Shown here one piece after another: positions 34,400 through 47,670 of a DNA stretch of 64,000 nucleotides (position 1 is the first letter of the stretch; the number at the start of each line of letters is the position of its first letter). The notes beneath the pieces are model-generated. The model was given only the letters and a program-made list of their open reading frames with translations. It searched no databases and was not told the origin of the DNA. Both the position numbers and the translations under genes were made by a program. Source of the DNA: Apium graveolens (taxonomy: Eukaryota; Streptophyta; Magnoliopsida; Apiales; Apiaceae). The stretch covers positions 96,088,609 through 96,152,608 of the forward strand of contig NC_133653.1 in the NCBI RefSeq assembly GCF_009905375.1, in the 5' to 3' direction.

Positions 34400-37300
34400 C
34401 TAAGAGAAAAGATGAGGATGCCGGGAACGCATATCAGACTCTAACTCCCAAGTCGACTCTTCGACCTTAGGGTTCCTCCAAAGTACTTTTACTAACTTTA
34501 CTGACTTATTTCTAAGACTCTTTACTTGCCAGTCGAGTATTTTAACCGGTTGCTCCACAAATGACAGGTCTGCCTGAATTTCTACAGGTTCATATTCTAT
34601 CATATGGCTAGCGTCAGGATTGTACTTCTTAAGCAACGACACATGGAACACATTATGCACATGCCGATACTGAGGTGGTAAGGCCAACTCGTAGGCCACC
34701 TTTCCCACTTGACTCAAAATCTCAAAAGGACCTATGTATCTAGGTGCTAACTTCCCTTTCTTGCCAAATCTCATCACCCCTTTTCTAGTTGACACCTTCA
34801 GCAATACAGCTTCGCCAATTTGGAATTGAACGTCCTTACGCGCTGGATCCGCATACTTCCTCTGTCTATCTTGAGCAGCAAGCAACCTTTTCTGAATTAA
34901 CTTGATCGAGTCATGCAACTGTTGTACCAATTCCGAGCCGAGAATTCTTCCTTCTCCCACTTCATCCCAACTTGTTGGTGATCTACATTTTCGCCCGTAC
35001 AAAGCTTCGTATGGTGGCTTGCCGATACAGGAATGATAGCTGTTGTTGTAAGAGAATTCAATCAACGGCAAATGGTCGTCCCAACTTCCTGTAAAATCGA
35101 TTGCACAACTGCGCAACATGTCTTCAATCGTTTGAATTGTCCTTTCACTCTGGCCATCAGTCTGCGGGTGGTACGCCGTGCTCATATTCAACTTTGTGCC
35201 AAGACATTCCTGAAATTGCTTCCAGAATCTCGAGTTAAATCGGGGATCTCTGTCTGAAACTATTGATACAGGTACTCCATGCCTTAGTACGATTTCGCGC
35301 ACATACAGATGAACCAACTTGTCCAGTGACGACATCTCATTTATTGGAAGGAAATGCGCTGACTTCGTAAGATGATCAATTATAACCCATATTGCGTCAT
35401 GTCCGGATTTCGTTCGCGGTAGTCCTACTATACAGTCCATAGCGATATTTTCCCATTTCCATTCTGGAATCTTCAGGGGCTGAATTAATCTGCTTGGTCG
35501 TTGATGTTCTGCCTTTACTTTCTGACAAGTATAGCACTTCGCAACCCATTGTGCCACGTCTCGCTTCATATTTGGCCACCAAAAGTTCTTCTTTAAGTCT
35601 CGATACATCTTGGTGCTTCCCGGGTGGATTGAAAATTTCGAATTGTGGGCTTCATGGAGGATCTCATTCTTTAATTCAGGTACATGGGGAATCCATATTC
35701 TGGATGAAAACCTTAGTATCCCTTGCTCATCCCTTTGAGTATTAATCTCCTCTCCAGATAACTGATTCTTCTCTTTTTCCATTACTTCCTCTTGACACTT
35801 CTTTATCTTTTCCACTAGTGTTGGCTGAAAGGTCATTGCACGACAAACTTCCTTGACTTTTCCATAAGCACAAAGTTCCAATTCCAATTTTTTGATTTCT
35901 TCAGATAACTCTTTTGATGTTATCATCATATTCAATCTCTCCTTCCTGCTCAGAGCATCGGCCACTACGTTCGCCTTTCCAGGATGGTAATTTATCGAGC
36001 AGTCATAGTCCTTGATCAGTTCCAGCCATCTCCTCTGCCTCATATTGAGCTCTTTCTGAGTAAAAATGTACTTTAAACTCTTGTGATCCGTGTAGATTTC
36101 ACACTTCTCTCCATAGAGGTAATGTCTCCAGATCTTGAGTGCGAACACTATGGCGGCTAGTTCCAAGTCATGCGTCGGGTACTTTAACTCATGCGGCTTC
36201 AACTGTCTTGACGCATATGCGATCACTTTACTGTGTTGCATCAACACACAACCCAAACCCTTATGTGAAGTGTCGCTGAATATTACAGAATTCCCTTGAT
36301 CATCTGGTAGTACCAACACCGGAGCTGTTACCAACTTCTGCTTTAACTCTTGAAAGCTATCTTCACATTCTGCACTCCATTCAAACTTTTGATTCTTTCT
36401 GGTTAACTTGGTCAATGGCGTGGCGATCTTCGAGAAATCCTTGACGAATCTTCTATAGTATCCGGCCAATCCTAGAAAACTTCGCACTTCCGTAGGAGTC
36501 TTTGGCCTCTCCCAACTCATAACTGCCTCAATCTTTGCCGGATCCACTTTAACTCCCTCATTTCCAATAACATGCCCCAAAAATTGAACTTCCTTTAACC
36601 AAAACTCACATTTGGTGAACTTGGCATACAACTTCTCTTGTCGGAGTATCTCCAAGGCTATCCAGAGGTGCTGCTTATATTCTTCTTCCGACTTAGAATA
36701 AATAAGGATGTCATCAATGAATACCACGACAAATTTTTCCAAATACTTCTTAAATACTCGATTCATCAGATCCATAAATGCGGCCGGAGCATTGGTCAAT
36801 CCAAACGGCATTACTAGGAATTCATAATGCCCATATCTGGTCCTGAATGCGGTCTTAGGAATATCTTCTTCTTTGATCTTTAATTGATGGTATCCCAATC
36901 TCAAATCAATCTTCGAAAAGCATTTCTCTCCCTTCAAATGATCAAAAAGGTCATCTATCCTTGGTAGCGGGTAGTGGTTCTTGATCGTCACCTTATTCAA
37001 CTCCCAGTAATCTATGCATAGACGCATACTCCCATCTTTCTTCTTTACAAACAGAACAGGTGCTCCCCATGGCGACGTACTTGGTCGTATCACTCCTTTA
37101 TCCAATAATTCTTGTAGCTGGCTCGCCAACTCTTTCATTTCTGTTGGTGCCATCCTATATGGGGCCTTTGAAACTGGTTCCGTGCCCGGAGCAAGGTTGA
37201 TCTCAAACTCAATTTGTCGATCTGATGGTAAGCCTGGTAGTTCGTCGGGAAACACATCGGGGAACTCACTAACTACAGGAATATCTTCCATGCTGAGGCT

Positions 37301-39013
37301 GCCTCTCTCTGAATCCACTACATATGCTAGGAATGACTCACAACCTTTTCTAAGCAACTTCTTAGCCTGAATGATTGTAAGAAATAGTTGCTCTTGCCTC
37401 TGCCCCTTAAATACTACCTTCTCTCCACTCTTCGTCTTTAAATACACTCTCTTGGTCTTATAATTAATCTGAGCGCTATTCTCTCCTAACCAATCCATTC
37501 CTAAAATTATGTCAAACTCTCCCAACTTGAAGAGTATCAAGTCAGCAGAAAACTTATATCCCGAAATATCGATCTCACACTTTGGAAAAAATTGATTCAC
37601 AGGAATCTTCTCTTGGTTTGCAATTACCACATTTACTACCTCACTCATAATCATTTTCTCACATTGAAGCTTATCAACAAAAAATTCTGATATGAAAGAT
37701 CTTGTTGCTCCCGAATCAATCAATACTTTAGCTTTGACATTATTGAGTAAAAGTGTACCTGCTATCACCTTAGAATTCTGAACAACATCTTTCATCTTTA
37801 GATCAAATGTCCTTGCTGTTGCTTGTGGGGTTGGTGCGGGTGGTGGAGGTAATGCCAATACCTCAGCTGGCACGCTTGCACTGGTACTTGCCACGTTCAT
37901 CAGAGCTTTGACTGGTCCTGTTGCCTTACACTCCCTAGCCATGTGTCCAGTCTTCCCACACTTGTAGCACATAACTCCTGGCTTCGGCATCTTGCACTCA
38001 TTTGCCAAATGTCCCTTCTGATTGCACCTATAACAGGTCATGCTCAACTTATTGCATACTCCGGGGTGCCTTCTTCCGCAGTGCTTGCATTCCGGTCTCT
38101 GGAAACTGTTTTCTCCAACTTGCCCTTGGCTTGCCTGGTTATTTCCTTTTGATTCTTGCCTTTTGCCCAAATTTCCCTTCTTTTGAAAATTTCCGCCCTT
38201 CTGAAAACCAATCCTCTTTACATTCCGATCTTGCGAACTTCCAGCTTCAGACTTTTCTCCATAAAATGGAACATTCCTCTTCTTGGTATCCCTCTCTTTC
38301 CTTGACTGCATCCCATTATTCTCAATCAGAGCAGCTTTCTGTACTACTCCCGCATAAGTTTCAAGCTCAAACATAGCCACCCTATCTCTGATCCAAGGCT
38401 CCAATCCTTGCTGAAATTTCTTTGCTTTTTCCTCCTCAGTGCTGGTATACTTTGTCACAAACCTTGACAACTCAGTGAACTTCTTCTCATACTCCAATAT
38501 AGTCATGTTCCCTTGCTTCAACTCAAGAAATTTTAGCTTCATCTGATTCTGCATGTACTTAGGGTAATACTTGTCCAGAAATAACTTTTTAAATCTCTCC
38601 CAAGAAACCTGCTGAGTGACTTCCATAGCCTTTACTGATTCCCACCAATAGATGACTTCTCCCTTCAAGAAGTAAGTAGCATACAACGTCTTCTGATCGT
38701 CTCCTAACTGTACCAATTCAAAAGCCCTTTCCATCTCCTTGATCCATGTGTTAGCTATCACTGGATCAGTGGTATCATGAAATACAGGTGGATTCACATT
38801 CTGAAAAGCCTTGAAAGTGACAATTTGTCTAGGTGGTACTGGTGGTTCAGGTGGTTGGTATGGCTCACGGTTATCTTGGTTTTCAATTCGTTGTTGAAGA
38901 GTTAGTTGTTGTTGAGCTATAGCATTGGTTTGTTGTTGCAAGGTTTCCAGTAGTCGAAGAATATTTGGGTCTGTGGTGAAGGTGGTTGTTGGGTTCTTCT
39001 TTTTGGGAGGCAT
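34400..39013 (-). CDS. Gag-Pol polyprotein of D (Tekay chromovirus), full length
   Basis: One 1537-residue frame from ATG 39013 encodes all parts fused. Gag core is residues 65-230 (YWWES near 122). Three Cys/His clusters follow: [12 protein letters not shown] (309-320) and two CCHC knuckles at 327-340 and 349-362. Aspartic protease has DSGAT at 433-437 and LGMDWL near 504. RT has FIDD at 765-768 and RNase H has YTDHKSL near 974. Integrase has a CxxC at 1160-1163 and the catalytic triad Asp1193, Asp1254, Glu1290 with 35 residues between the last two. A GPY/F-like module (near 1420) and a chromodomain-like tail end the protein. The RT motif usually reading DYRELNK is DYWELNK here (residue 670). 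A single fused frame is normal for this clade. Confidence 0.95.
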   Translation of the reverse strand: MPPKKKNPTTTFTTDPNILRLLETLQQQTNAIAQQQLTLQQRIENQDNREPYQPPEPPVPPRQIVTFKAFQNVNPPVFHDTTDPVIANTWIKEMERAFELVQLGDDQKTLYATYFLKGEVIYWWESVKAMEVTQQVSWERFKKLFLDKYYPKYMQNQMKLKFLELKQGNMTILEYEKKFTELSRFVTKYTSTEEEKAKKFQQGLEPWIRDRVAMFELETYAGVVQKAALIENNGMQSRKERDTKKRNVPFYGEKSEAGSSQDRNVKRIGFQKGGNFQKKGNLGKRQESKGNNQASQGQVGENSFQRPECKHCGRRHPGVCNKLSMTCYRCNQKGHLANECKMPKPGVMCYKCGKTGHMARECKATGPVKALMNVASTSASVPAEVLALPPPPAPTPQATARTFDLKMKDVVQNSKVIAGTLLLNNVKAKVLIDSGATRSFISEFFVDKLQCEKMIMSEVVNVVIANQEKIPVNQFFPKCEIDISGYKFSADLILFKLGEFDIILGMDWLGENSAQINYKTKRVYLKTKSGEKVVFKGQRQEQLFLTIIQAKKLLRKGCESFLAYVVDSERGSLSMEDIPVVSEFPDVFPDELPGLPSDRQIEFEINLAPGTEPVSKAPYRMAPTEMKELASQLQELLDKGVIRPSTSPWGAPVLFVKKKDGSMRLCIDYWELNKVTIKNHYPLPRIDDLFDHLKGEKCFSKIDLRLGYHQLKIKEEDIPKTAFRTRYGHYEFLVMPFGLTNAPAAFMDLMNRVFKKYLEKFVVVFIDDILIYSKSEEEYKQHLWIALEILRQEKLYAKFTKCEFWLKEVQFLGHVIGNEGVKVDPAKIEAVMSWERPKTPTEVRSFLGLAGYYRRFVKDFSKIATPLTKLTRKNQKFEWSAECEDSFQELKQKLVTAPVLVLPDDQGNSVIFSDTSHKGLGCVLMQHSKVIAYASRQLKPHELKYPTHDLELAAIVFALKIWRHYLYGEKCEIYTDHKSLKYIFTQKELNMRQRRWLELIKDYDCSINYHPGKANVVADALSRKERLNMMITSKELSEEIKKLELELCAYGKVKEVCRAMTFQPTLVEKIKKCQEEVMEKEKNQLSGEEINTQRDEQGILRFSSRIWIPHVPELKNEILHEAHNSKFSIHPGSTKMYRDLKKNFWWPNMKRDVAQWVAKCYTCQKVKAEHQRPSRLIQPLKIPEWKWENIAMDCIVGLPRTKSGHDAIWVIIDHLTKSAHFLPINEMSSLDKLVHLYVREIVLRHGVPVSIVSDRDPRFNSRFWKQFQECLGTKLNMSTAYHPQTDGQSERTIQTIEDMLRSCAIDFTGSWDDHLPLIEFSYNNSYHSCIGKPPYEALYGRKCRSPTSWDEVGEGRILGSELVQQLHDSIKLIQKRLLAAQDRQRKYADPARKDVQFQIGEAVLLKVSTRKGVMRFGKKGKLAPRYIGPFEILSQVGKVAYELALPPQYRHVHNVFHVSLLKKYNPDASHMIEYEPVEIQADLSFVEQPVKILDWQVKSLRNKSVKLVKVLWRNPKVEESTWELESDMRSRHPHLFS

Positions 39014-39324
39014 GATCCTGAAATAAGAGTTGTGTCAAAACAGATATGAATGATAAAATGATTCGAGGGTATCGCATGGCATTCTCATTTTCATATGGGG
39101 TCAAGTTTCCAAATTAAGCAGATATGATGATAAAAAAATAAAATAACAGTTGAGAGCAAATGGAACAATAGCACATAATTATTGAAATTTTAAAGGTCAC
39201 AGTACATAGGATTGGGACATAGTCTGATTCTAGGAATAACAGGCTTATTTAAAGGAAAAACGGAAACAACTGGGGATTCCATAGAGTCTGATAGTACAAC
39301 AACATGAAAGGTAAATGGAAAGAA
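39014..39324 (-). other. Untranslated stretch between leader ORF and gag-pol of D
   Basis: No ORF that I can support on the element strand. It corresponds to 16091-16499 in B. Confidence 0.6.
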
Positions 39325-39675
39325 CTAAGGCTCCACTCCATCTGAACGGGGCTTGGTAGTCTTTTCCTCTCGAAGCGTCTTCACAATGCTCTGGAGCTCA
39401 TCCGCCACCATCTGAATGACATACTGGCTGGTACGGTCCCGGTGCGCTGGCATCTCCTCAAGCTTAGTGTTGACGTACTGAACCAAGGTCTCAAGTCTCG
39501 CAGTCATCTGCTCCTTGGGCTTCCCTTCGTAGTTTCGGCTGTCCGGATACACGTTCTTCAGTCGGTCTATCAGTCGGTCGTACTTGCCCTGAAGCATGTC
39601 GAACTCGCGCCTCAACTCAGCATACACGGAGAAAGCAATAGTGTCGTCCGACCTAGAGGATGACGAGGAATGCGC
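39325..39675 (-). CDS. Leader ORF of D, start codon lost
   Basis: The frame is open for 117 codons to the stop at 39325-39327. It aligns with the B leader ORF (15779-16090) through VYAELRREFDMLQGKYDRL and EMPAHRDRTSQYVIQ. The codon matching the ATG of B is GCG here (39673-39675), and no in-frame ATG lies upstream before a stop, so translation would need GTG 39627 or an internal Met. The protein is charged and probably helical, with no recognised domain. It lies between the primer site and gag-pol. It may be an accessory protein that is already lost in this copy. Confidence 0.5.
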   Translation of the reverse strand, partial: AHSSSSSRSDDTIAFSVYAELRREFDMLQGKYDRLIDRLKNVYPDSRNYEGKPKEQMTARLETLVQYVNTKLEEMPAHRDRTSQYVIQMVADELQSIVKTLREEKTTKPRSDGVEP

Positions 39676-39810
39676 CCTTTGCTGACAACCAATAAGAGGA
39701 GTATTAATAATAATTTACTTAACCTACTCTCTCGCATAATATCTATAACCTACACACAAATCCTATAACCTATTTGGGCTGTCCAGGGACTCTAAACCGT
39801 AGCTCTGATA

Positions 39811-39823
39811 CCAAAACCTGTCA
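39811..39823 (-). other. Primer binding site of D
   Basis: On the minus strand TGGTATCAGAGCT lies five bases inside the 5' LTR end; an exact initiator tRNA-Met match. Confidence 0.88.
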
Positions 39824-39828
39824 CACCC

Positions 39829-42800
39829 CCAACTTAAACAGCAAAATAAATATAGCTATTACATCATTTTAATGAAGAATACACAACCAAATCCAAGATC
39901 TTACAGTTTAGGGTTTAGAACAGCCCAACACTACCAACTATTACATCTGAATACAAATACCGAGTCCTCACACAACTATTATTACTTATTCTACCTGTGC
40001 TCGAACATAAGCATCAGCATCACAGGTCTTACGGGCAGTCTACTTGAATCTTACCATAGCTGTTAGCTGTAATATCAGGGTAAAGCAAGAAGTGAGCCGA
40101 ATGTTCAACAAGTGCTAACAATACAACACAAAACATAAATCAAGATATACTTTTAAGAATGCCAATGGAAAGACATAACTAATGATAACGAGAGATAAAA
40201 CTATGTGAGATGGCATCATTTTGCTTGTATCAAAACAACTTAAAAAAATCATGTCTTAATCAAAATCATTTTATGACGCTACGGATTACAGCCGGTGATC
40301 AGCCGCGAAGTAATCCCGAACCTCGCTGGGTTCTAAAACATTAACGGGAATCCCTAGGCAACTTTTAAGCCTAATATAAGTATGGAAAGGACTCGCGTCT
40401 CAGTCCATATCCACTATTCATGAAAACATTTATCCCCCTTTGGGACTGAAAACCCATATTTTATTTATTTCAAAAGCTGATGCCGAATTGTAACAAAATC
40501 TCTTTTAACAGTACACATTTTTATTAAGGGAATATAGATCAACTCGAAACACGGGAAATATGGTACTAAATCTCAGGGCCATGGTTCACAAAACTATACT
40601 CTATTAGGGTAACCAAAAGGTTTTCATATATCAAAACTTGGACAGGAAAATATGGTGAGACTAATGGATAATATGAAGGGGTAATGCCAAACTGGGCTTA
40701 AAGCAATGGTTTCTCGTCAAGGTACAGGTGTTGGATCATTAAGAAGATAAGCTTCACGAATACTATGGGTGTTAAGGTAATGATCTCTAGCTCAGGATGA
40801 ATGTATATATCAGAATTGTCAAGCTTTAGGATAGGAAAGAGGGTATCAATCAATGAGGAATCAGGTTGGTAAGTTTCTGTCTATCAAAGTTCAAGGTAAG
40901 GTTCTATAGGGGTTCAAGTATCAGGATGAGATATCAATACTTAGGAATCATCATCATGTTAATCAAAAGGATCAATCAAGTAATATAACAACTCTTTATT
41001 TTATCATGGCATTTAACTATCATGAAGAGACTTTTGAACTACTTGCAATACATACTTGAGGGTTCATGGCATCTCTATGTAATTCAAAGATAAGCGAGAG
41101 ATACGCTTGATTTAAACATATCAAAATGACTCAGGATAATTGCATCGATAAATATGAACTGTTTATAGTAAATATGAAGGTCAAGTTGAATCACTTGCCT
41201 TGAGATAGGCTGGTCTGGTCTGACTGGTAGGAGCAACTGGAGCTTCACTCGACTTTTATGGCAAGTTTTCCCTCATCTCGAGATCCTACATAAATAATAA
41301 TAATCCTTATTATAATATATTCTTACCATCTTAACCTATTTACAACCCGAAATTAAACACGGATGGCACTTAGGCCTATATGCACTTAATTTATATTCTC
41401 CTTTAAATTATAATTGCACACACATAGCCACATATTCACATATCATATATTAACACCAAATAACACCATATATACCATAATGCAACACTAGGCTTGGATG
41501 ATCTCGACTCACAACTTTAAGTCACTTGGTCGCTAAACTAGACAAGGTCTTCTAATTTTGGCTTCCTAACTCGATATGCCTTTCCTAAATTATACAAAAC
41601 CTATTGACCCTCACTTGTGCCTTTTGCTCTACTGACCTTATACTATCTTACAACTATGGTGGTCGACCTAATACTCACTTCTAAGTGTTCTAAAACTATG
41701 TGATAAGTGATAGTGCTCACTGGTGCAAATTTCAGAATGACAACTATGGTTTCTTGAGTACATTAGACACTCTTAAACTAAAAGTTTTCCTTCAAAACTT
41801 CTACACAAGACTCTCCTGACCTAAGGGCATCTCACAAGATTGATGTGGCTCAAGGGCCTGGCTTGGGCCTTCTTGGGCCTAAGCTAAAAGTCTAAGGTTC
41901 CCCTGTTTTTCTGGGCAGAAAATGCCCTGACTTGAATTAACTTGTGACACATGGTTCTAGCTTATATCCTATGAACTATGGTTGGAAAAACTTCTCTGAC
42001 ATACCCTCTAACTAAGGCTCAATTGGGCCTAATGAGGGCCTACCCATGACATGGTCAAATCTCCCTATTTCTAAGTTGCAACAAAACTGTCCCCTGCTGG
42101 ACAGATTTTGTGATTCTACTTGTGCACCTAACCAAATGACATGCAAACCTCCAACCAACTCCTACAACCTTTTATATACTCCCAATACTAACTTCTGGTA
42201 GCTTGGGTCTCAAAGTGCACACAAATGACATGGTCAAAACTCACTCTAAACCTCAGGGTGCTATACTGATTTTTCTGCAGAAACTATAACTCTCATTTTC
42301 CAAGGTTTTGACTTGACAAACTCAACTAACAACAACTAAATACTTAAATCAAGACTTATACATGGCATTCTACTGAACTAACTCCCTTATTCTCAAAATA
42401 ACCTTGGTGAGATCATCCTTACCTAAGGTACAATTATGGCAAAACAAAAGAGACTACACTTCACAAATCACAAATCTTCATGCTTTTGAAACAACAAGAT
42501 ATATATTTTTTTATAAAAGATAACCATGAATTATTACCATGCAACAAGAAGCATAAATCAATATTAACACATTATTCCTACTGAAATTAAGGCTCACTAA
42601 CAAAATCTTTCCAAATGATCAAAATCTTACAACATTCTAAGAGAAATCCACATGCATGCATGCCTTCGGGTTTTTCAAACCAAAACAACACATTTTCTAC
42701 ATATGTTCTATCATAAAATTGACATGAAAGCCTAGCATAAGATATACCTAGATGATCACTTAGCATGCAAAGAGTTTTATCAAGACTTCACTAAGATTTT

Positions 42801-43829
42801 CATGTTATCATCACAAAAACACACAAAGTGGAACATGACAACCAAAACACCATCCATTCGGCTCCTATCAAGTCATGGCCGAATGGATTAGGGTGAAAAC
42901 AACAATTGCATGAGTGTAGCATACTCATGTCTAGCCATTCTCAACCCTTTGCTACTATAACTCATGGTGAAAGCCTTGAATTCACAAGAATCAAGGATAT
43001 TCACTTGGAGTTTTAACAAAACACCACCATGCAAGGTCAACACATAAGTTTTTCTACTATAAACTCTTAAGATATACAAGAATAACATGTAGGGAGTAGG
43101 ATTACTTGATAATAGGATGATTGTTTGAGTGAGAAATGAAGAAAGAAGGGGATGGGGGCTCGGTTTTTGGGAATTGCCGAGAGGGGAGGGGGAAAAACCG
43201 AGAGGAGGGGGAGGAAAGGAGGAGTGTGGAAATGGTGGGGTGAATGTGGAGTAATAATCATGTTAGTTTGGTTTTTATTTGGCCAAAAGTGAGTGGATTT
43301 GAGATTTTACAAGAGTAACCTTCCAATATAGTTAGGTAGATTTGCATGCAAGGGTAAAGGGGTAATTTGGTTAGTAGAATGAAAGTGAGTGGGGTTGGAA
43401 ATGTCTTCCTTGCCCCTTAGTTGAATTAGAAGAGTATTTGCATGCAAGGGTAGCCATGTAATTTGCTAATTATAACAAATAAAATTTATAAAGATTTATT
43501 TTTACAAAATAAAATACAAGTTCAAAAATTATAGAATTTATATCATAAAATAGCTTGGATTTTTAGAGACTTTATAAAATCATTTTCAAAATTTGTGAAC
43601 AAAATACCTTTTAAAAGAATTTTTTTCCAAAGCTTAGAATATTCCTTATAAATCAAAAATAAAGAAATTAAATAAACTCTTGCTTTGAAAAATCATATAC
43701 TACACAAAGCAATTTTATAATGCAGAAACTTTCACTCACACTAGCGTACAATCATTGAATATATTTTCCTTTGACTTTAATATTATACCCAATCCACAAA
43801 TAATATTACATAAAATGCCGGTCGTAACA
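39829..43829 (-). repeat. 5' LTR of D (right in window)
   Basis: 4001 bases, collinear with 30353-34365. In the 320 bases nearest the primer site I count about nine mismatches; elsewhere the rate is lower. Confidence 0.95.
40283..40316 (-). repeat. Conserved LTR hairpin, D 5' LTR
   Basis: Same 7-bp stem and 20-base loop as at 30819-30852. Confidence 0.6.
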
Positions 43830-43834
43830 AAAAT
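43830..43834. repeat. Target-site duplication of D, right copy (AAAAT)
   Basis: Matches 30348-30352 exactly. Confidence 0.92.
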
Positions 43835-44319
43835 CACCTAGGAAAAATAGGAATGGAAAGGAAGGTGTGAATAAAAACAATGATTATAAGCCTGTTCCTG
43901 AAGCTCCTAGGAAAACGTGTCATAACTGTGGAAGTTCTAACCATCTGGCTTCTTTTTGCAGGAAGAATAAGAACATAAACTCCTTACCTTCAAAGTCAGG
44001 AGTTAAGAGTCAGTTTGTTAGATATAAGCCACAAAATCCTTTTTTTTATTGTGGTAGTTTATGGCATTCCATTTATACTTGTAAGGAATATCATAGTCTG
44101 TACTATGATTATTATCAAATAAAACCTTCTTTAAAGAAAGTTACCATTATTCCTTCTAGTGTAAGTTCTGATTCAAAGTCTTATAGTGTAAATTCTGATA
44201 AGAAAAATGTTAACATAAACTCTGATGCTAAATCCGCTGCAAATGTTAACAGACTTAATAAGGCCAAAGGATCTAAGCATGTTTGGGTCCTTAAAACTAA
44301 TCATTAGTGGTCTTTGTGA
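43835..44319 (+). pseudogene. gag of C, part after D
   Basis: Gag continues with a Lys-rich stretch, then a second CCHC knuckle CHNCGSSNHLASFC near 43918 and a possible third with FYCGSLWHSIYTC near 44041, where the first Cys is changed. A Ser- and Asn-rich section leads to HVWVLKTNH. In-frame stops TAG (44305-44307) and TGA (44317-44319) separate it from protease. Read-through of such a stop is conceivable, but two stops within five codons look like decay. Confidence 0.85.
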
Positions 44320-47300
44320 TTGCAGGGCAACAGGAAAAACATCCTAGTTCTGGACAGTGGATGTTCAGGACATATGACTGGAAATAAAGCCCTGCTATCA
44401 GACTTTGTGGAGAAGGTTGGCCCAAGTGTTTCTTATGGACATGGAAACATTGGAAAAACATTAGGATATGACAATATCAATCTTGGGAATGTCATCATTA
44501 AAGAAGTAGCTCTGGTCTCAGGACTTAAACACAATCTGCTGAGTGTTAGTCAAATCTGTGACAAAGGTTATCATGTGGATTTCTTTGAAGACCATTGTGA
44601 AGTTGTAAGTAAATCTACAGGCAAAGTTGTTCTGAAAGGATACAGGCGTGGTAACATCTATGAAGCCAAGCTTTCAACAAGTACTGATGGTTCTGCAATC
44701 TGTCTGATGAGTAGAGCATCAATTGAAGAAAGCTAGAATTGGCACAAGAAAATCTCTCATTTAAATTTCAACAATATAAATCAGTTGGTCAAGAAAGATC
44801 TTATGAGAGGACTGCCAAAGTCAGTTTTTGCTCCTGATGGCCTTTGTGATTCTTGTCAAAAGGCCAAACAAAGGAAATCTCCATTCAAGAGCAAGACTGA
44901 GTCATCAATTCTTGAGCCTTATCACCTGCTACATGTTGATCTATTTGGTCAAGTAAATGTCATGTCTATTGCAAAGAAGAAATATGCTATGGTCATAGTG
45001 GATGAGTTCACCAGATACACATGGGTGTATTTCTTGCACTCAAAAAGTGAAACTGCATCTGTCTTGATTGATCATGTCAAGCTACTGGATAAATTGGTCA
45101 AGGACTCAGTGAAAATAATAAGGAGTGATAATGGTACTGAGTTCAAGAATTTGATAATGGAAGAGTTCTGCAAAAACCATGGAATCAAGCAGGAATTTTC
45201 TGCTCTTGGAACTCCACAGCAAAATGAAGTTGTTGAAAGGAAGAATAGAACTCTCATTGAAGCTGCACGTACAATGCTTGATGAAGCAAAGCTTCCAACC
45301 TATTTCTGGGCTGAAGCTGTGCAGACTGCTTGTTTTACTCAAAATGCAACACTAATTAACAAGCATGGAAAAACACCATATGAGATGGTGAAGAAAAAGA
45401 AGCCAAATCTGAAGTATTTTCATGTATTTGGATGTAAGTGTTTTGTTCTTAAGACTCACCCTGAACAACTATCCAAATTTGATCTAAAAGCTGATGAAGG
45501 AATCTTTGTTGGACATCCACTTTCCACAAAAGCCTTCATAGTCTATAACTTGAGAACAAGAGTGGTCATGGAATCTATCAATGTCTCTTTTGATGATAAG
45601 AAGATTACTGGACTGGATGATTTTATTGATCATGAGCAGCTGAGATTTGAAAATGAAGACTTAAATTCTGATACTGAAAATCCTGACAATCTAAATCCTG
45701 ATACTGGAAACTCTAATGGATCAAACTCTGATGTTATTGAAACTGTGGTGACTATGCCAAAGGAAGATGCACCTATGCAGGAGGAGCATACTCAAGATCT
45801 TACCACATCTCAAGAAGCATCAGAACATACATCTGGCTCTTCAAGTTCTGATTCGTCAAGTTCTGATAAGCCAAGTTCTGATAGTTCTGAAAATCAAAAT
45901 TTTGAAGAATCCAACTCAGAGAGCATAGTTTCAGGGGGAGCATCAGAAAATGTTAATGAAGACAGCATGGATCATGGGGGAGCATCCAGTTCTAGAGAAA
46001 ATCTTCCATCTGCAAAGAAGTGGACTAAATCACATAGACCTGATTTGATAATAGGAAATCCTAATGCAGGTTTCAGAACTAGAACAGCTACTTCAAGTGA
46101 ATGTCTTTACAATTCTTTTCTTTCTCAGACTGAGCCAAAGAAAGTGGAAGAAGCTCTTCAAGATGCTGATTGGGTGCAAGCAATGCAAGAAGAGTTAAAT
46201 GAATTTGAAAGAAACAAAGTCTGGACCCTAGTGCCAAGACCAAAGAACAGATCTGTTATTGGTACAAAATGGGTATTCAGAAACAAAACTGATAGTGATG
46301 GCATAATTACAAGGAATAGGGCAAGGCTGGTGGCAAAAGGATATTCTCAACAGGAGGGAATCGATTATGATGAAACATTCGCACCAGTTGCTAGATTGGA
46401 AGCCATAAGGATATTTTTGGCGTATGCTGCTCACAAAAAGTTTAGTGTCTTTCAAATGGATGTGAAAAGTGCTTTTCTCAATGGAGAATTGGAGGAAGAA
46501 GTATATGTTGAACAACCTCCAGACTTTGAAGATTCCAAATATCCAGATTATGTCTACAGGCTTGATAAAGCACTTTATGGACTTAAGCAAGCTCCAAGAG
46601 CATGGTATGAGACTTTAGCTCAGTTTCTTCTGGAAAGTGGATTTAACAGAGGAACTATAGACAAAACACTGTTCTACCTCAACCATGGAAAGGACTTACT
46701 TTTGGTCCAGATTTATGTTGATGATATCATCTTTGGTTCTACTAATGACAGACTTTGCAAGAAGTTTGCCAAACTGATGCAGTCAAGGTATCAAATGAGT
46801 ATGATGGGGGAACTTAGCTATTTTCTGGGCCTTCAAGTCAAGCAGAATGAAGAAGGCACTTTTATTTGTCAAACTAAGTACACCAGAAATTTGCTGAAGA
46901 AATTTGGAATGCAAGATTGTTCAAGTGCATCCACTCCCATGGCCACTGCAACAATACTGGACAAGGATACTGGTAAATCAGTAGATATTACTGATTACAG
47001 AGGTATGATTGGCTCACTACTCTATCTAACTGCTAGTAGACCTGATATCATGTATGCTACCTATCTTTGTGCAAGATTTCAAGCAGATCCAAGAGAACCT
47101 CACTTAACAGCTGTGAAAAGAATTTTCAAGTATCTTAAGGGAACAGCTGATCTGGGATTATGGTATCCTAGAGAATCAGATTTTAAACTAATAGGTCACT
47201 CAGATGCAGATTTTGCAGGTTGCAAAATTGACAGGAAAAGCACAAGTGGAAGCTGCCAATTTCTTGGAGGCAGATTGGTTTCTTGGTTTAGCAAGAAATA

Positions 47301-47670
47301 AAAGTCAATTTCCACATCAACTGCAGAAGCAGAGTATATTGCTGCAGGAAGCTGTTGTGCACAGATTCTTTGGATGAAGAATCAGTTATTGGATTATGGG
47401 TTAACATATTTCAAAATCTCTATTTACTGTGATAATCAAAGTGCTATTGCTATGTCAGGTAATCCAGTTCAACACTCAATGACAAAGCACATCAGCATCA
47501 GGTACCACTTCATAAGGGAACATGTGGATGAAGGTACAGTGGAATTGCACTTTGTTCCAACAGATCAACAACTAGCAGATATCTTCACAAAACCACTGTA
47601 TGAAGCTACTTTTACAAGATTGGTAAACGAACTTGGAATGGTTTCAGGTTCTTTCTTTAAATCTGCTTAG
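44320..47670 (+). pseudogene. pol of C (protease, integrase, RT, RNase H)
   Basis: One frame holds the copia order with only two nonsense codons: TAG 44734-44736 and TAA 47299-47301. Protease has LDSGCSGHMTG near 44350. The pre-integrase zinc region has WHKKISHLN near 44740 and CDSCQKAKQ near 44846. The integrase core shows [16 protein letters not shown] and [10 protein letters not shown] with the three acidic residues in place. A Ser- and acidic-rich linker ([19 protein letters not shown] near 45838) precedes RT, which keeps YVDD at 46714-46725. RNase H resumes after the second stop (STAEAEYIAAG, then DIFTKPL near 47578) and ends at 47670. No frameshift is seen. Confidence 0.92.

Larger units (their letters stand above)
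30353..43829 (-). mobile_element. Gypsy element D (Tekay chromovirus), nearly intact
   Basis: D is 13,477 bases on the minus strand. It has two LTRs of about 4.0 kb, primer site, leader ORF, one uninterrupted 1537-residue gag-pol gene, polypurine tract and target duplication AAAAT. LTR mismatches sampled by eye are near 2%. It is the only element here with all coding parts open and so the best candidate for recent activity or for supplying proteins to relatives. Several Arg codons at conserved places appear changed (see findings), so activity is not assured. Confidence 0.95.
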
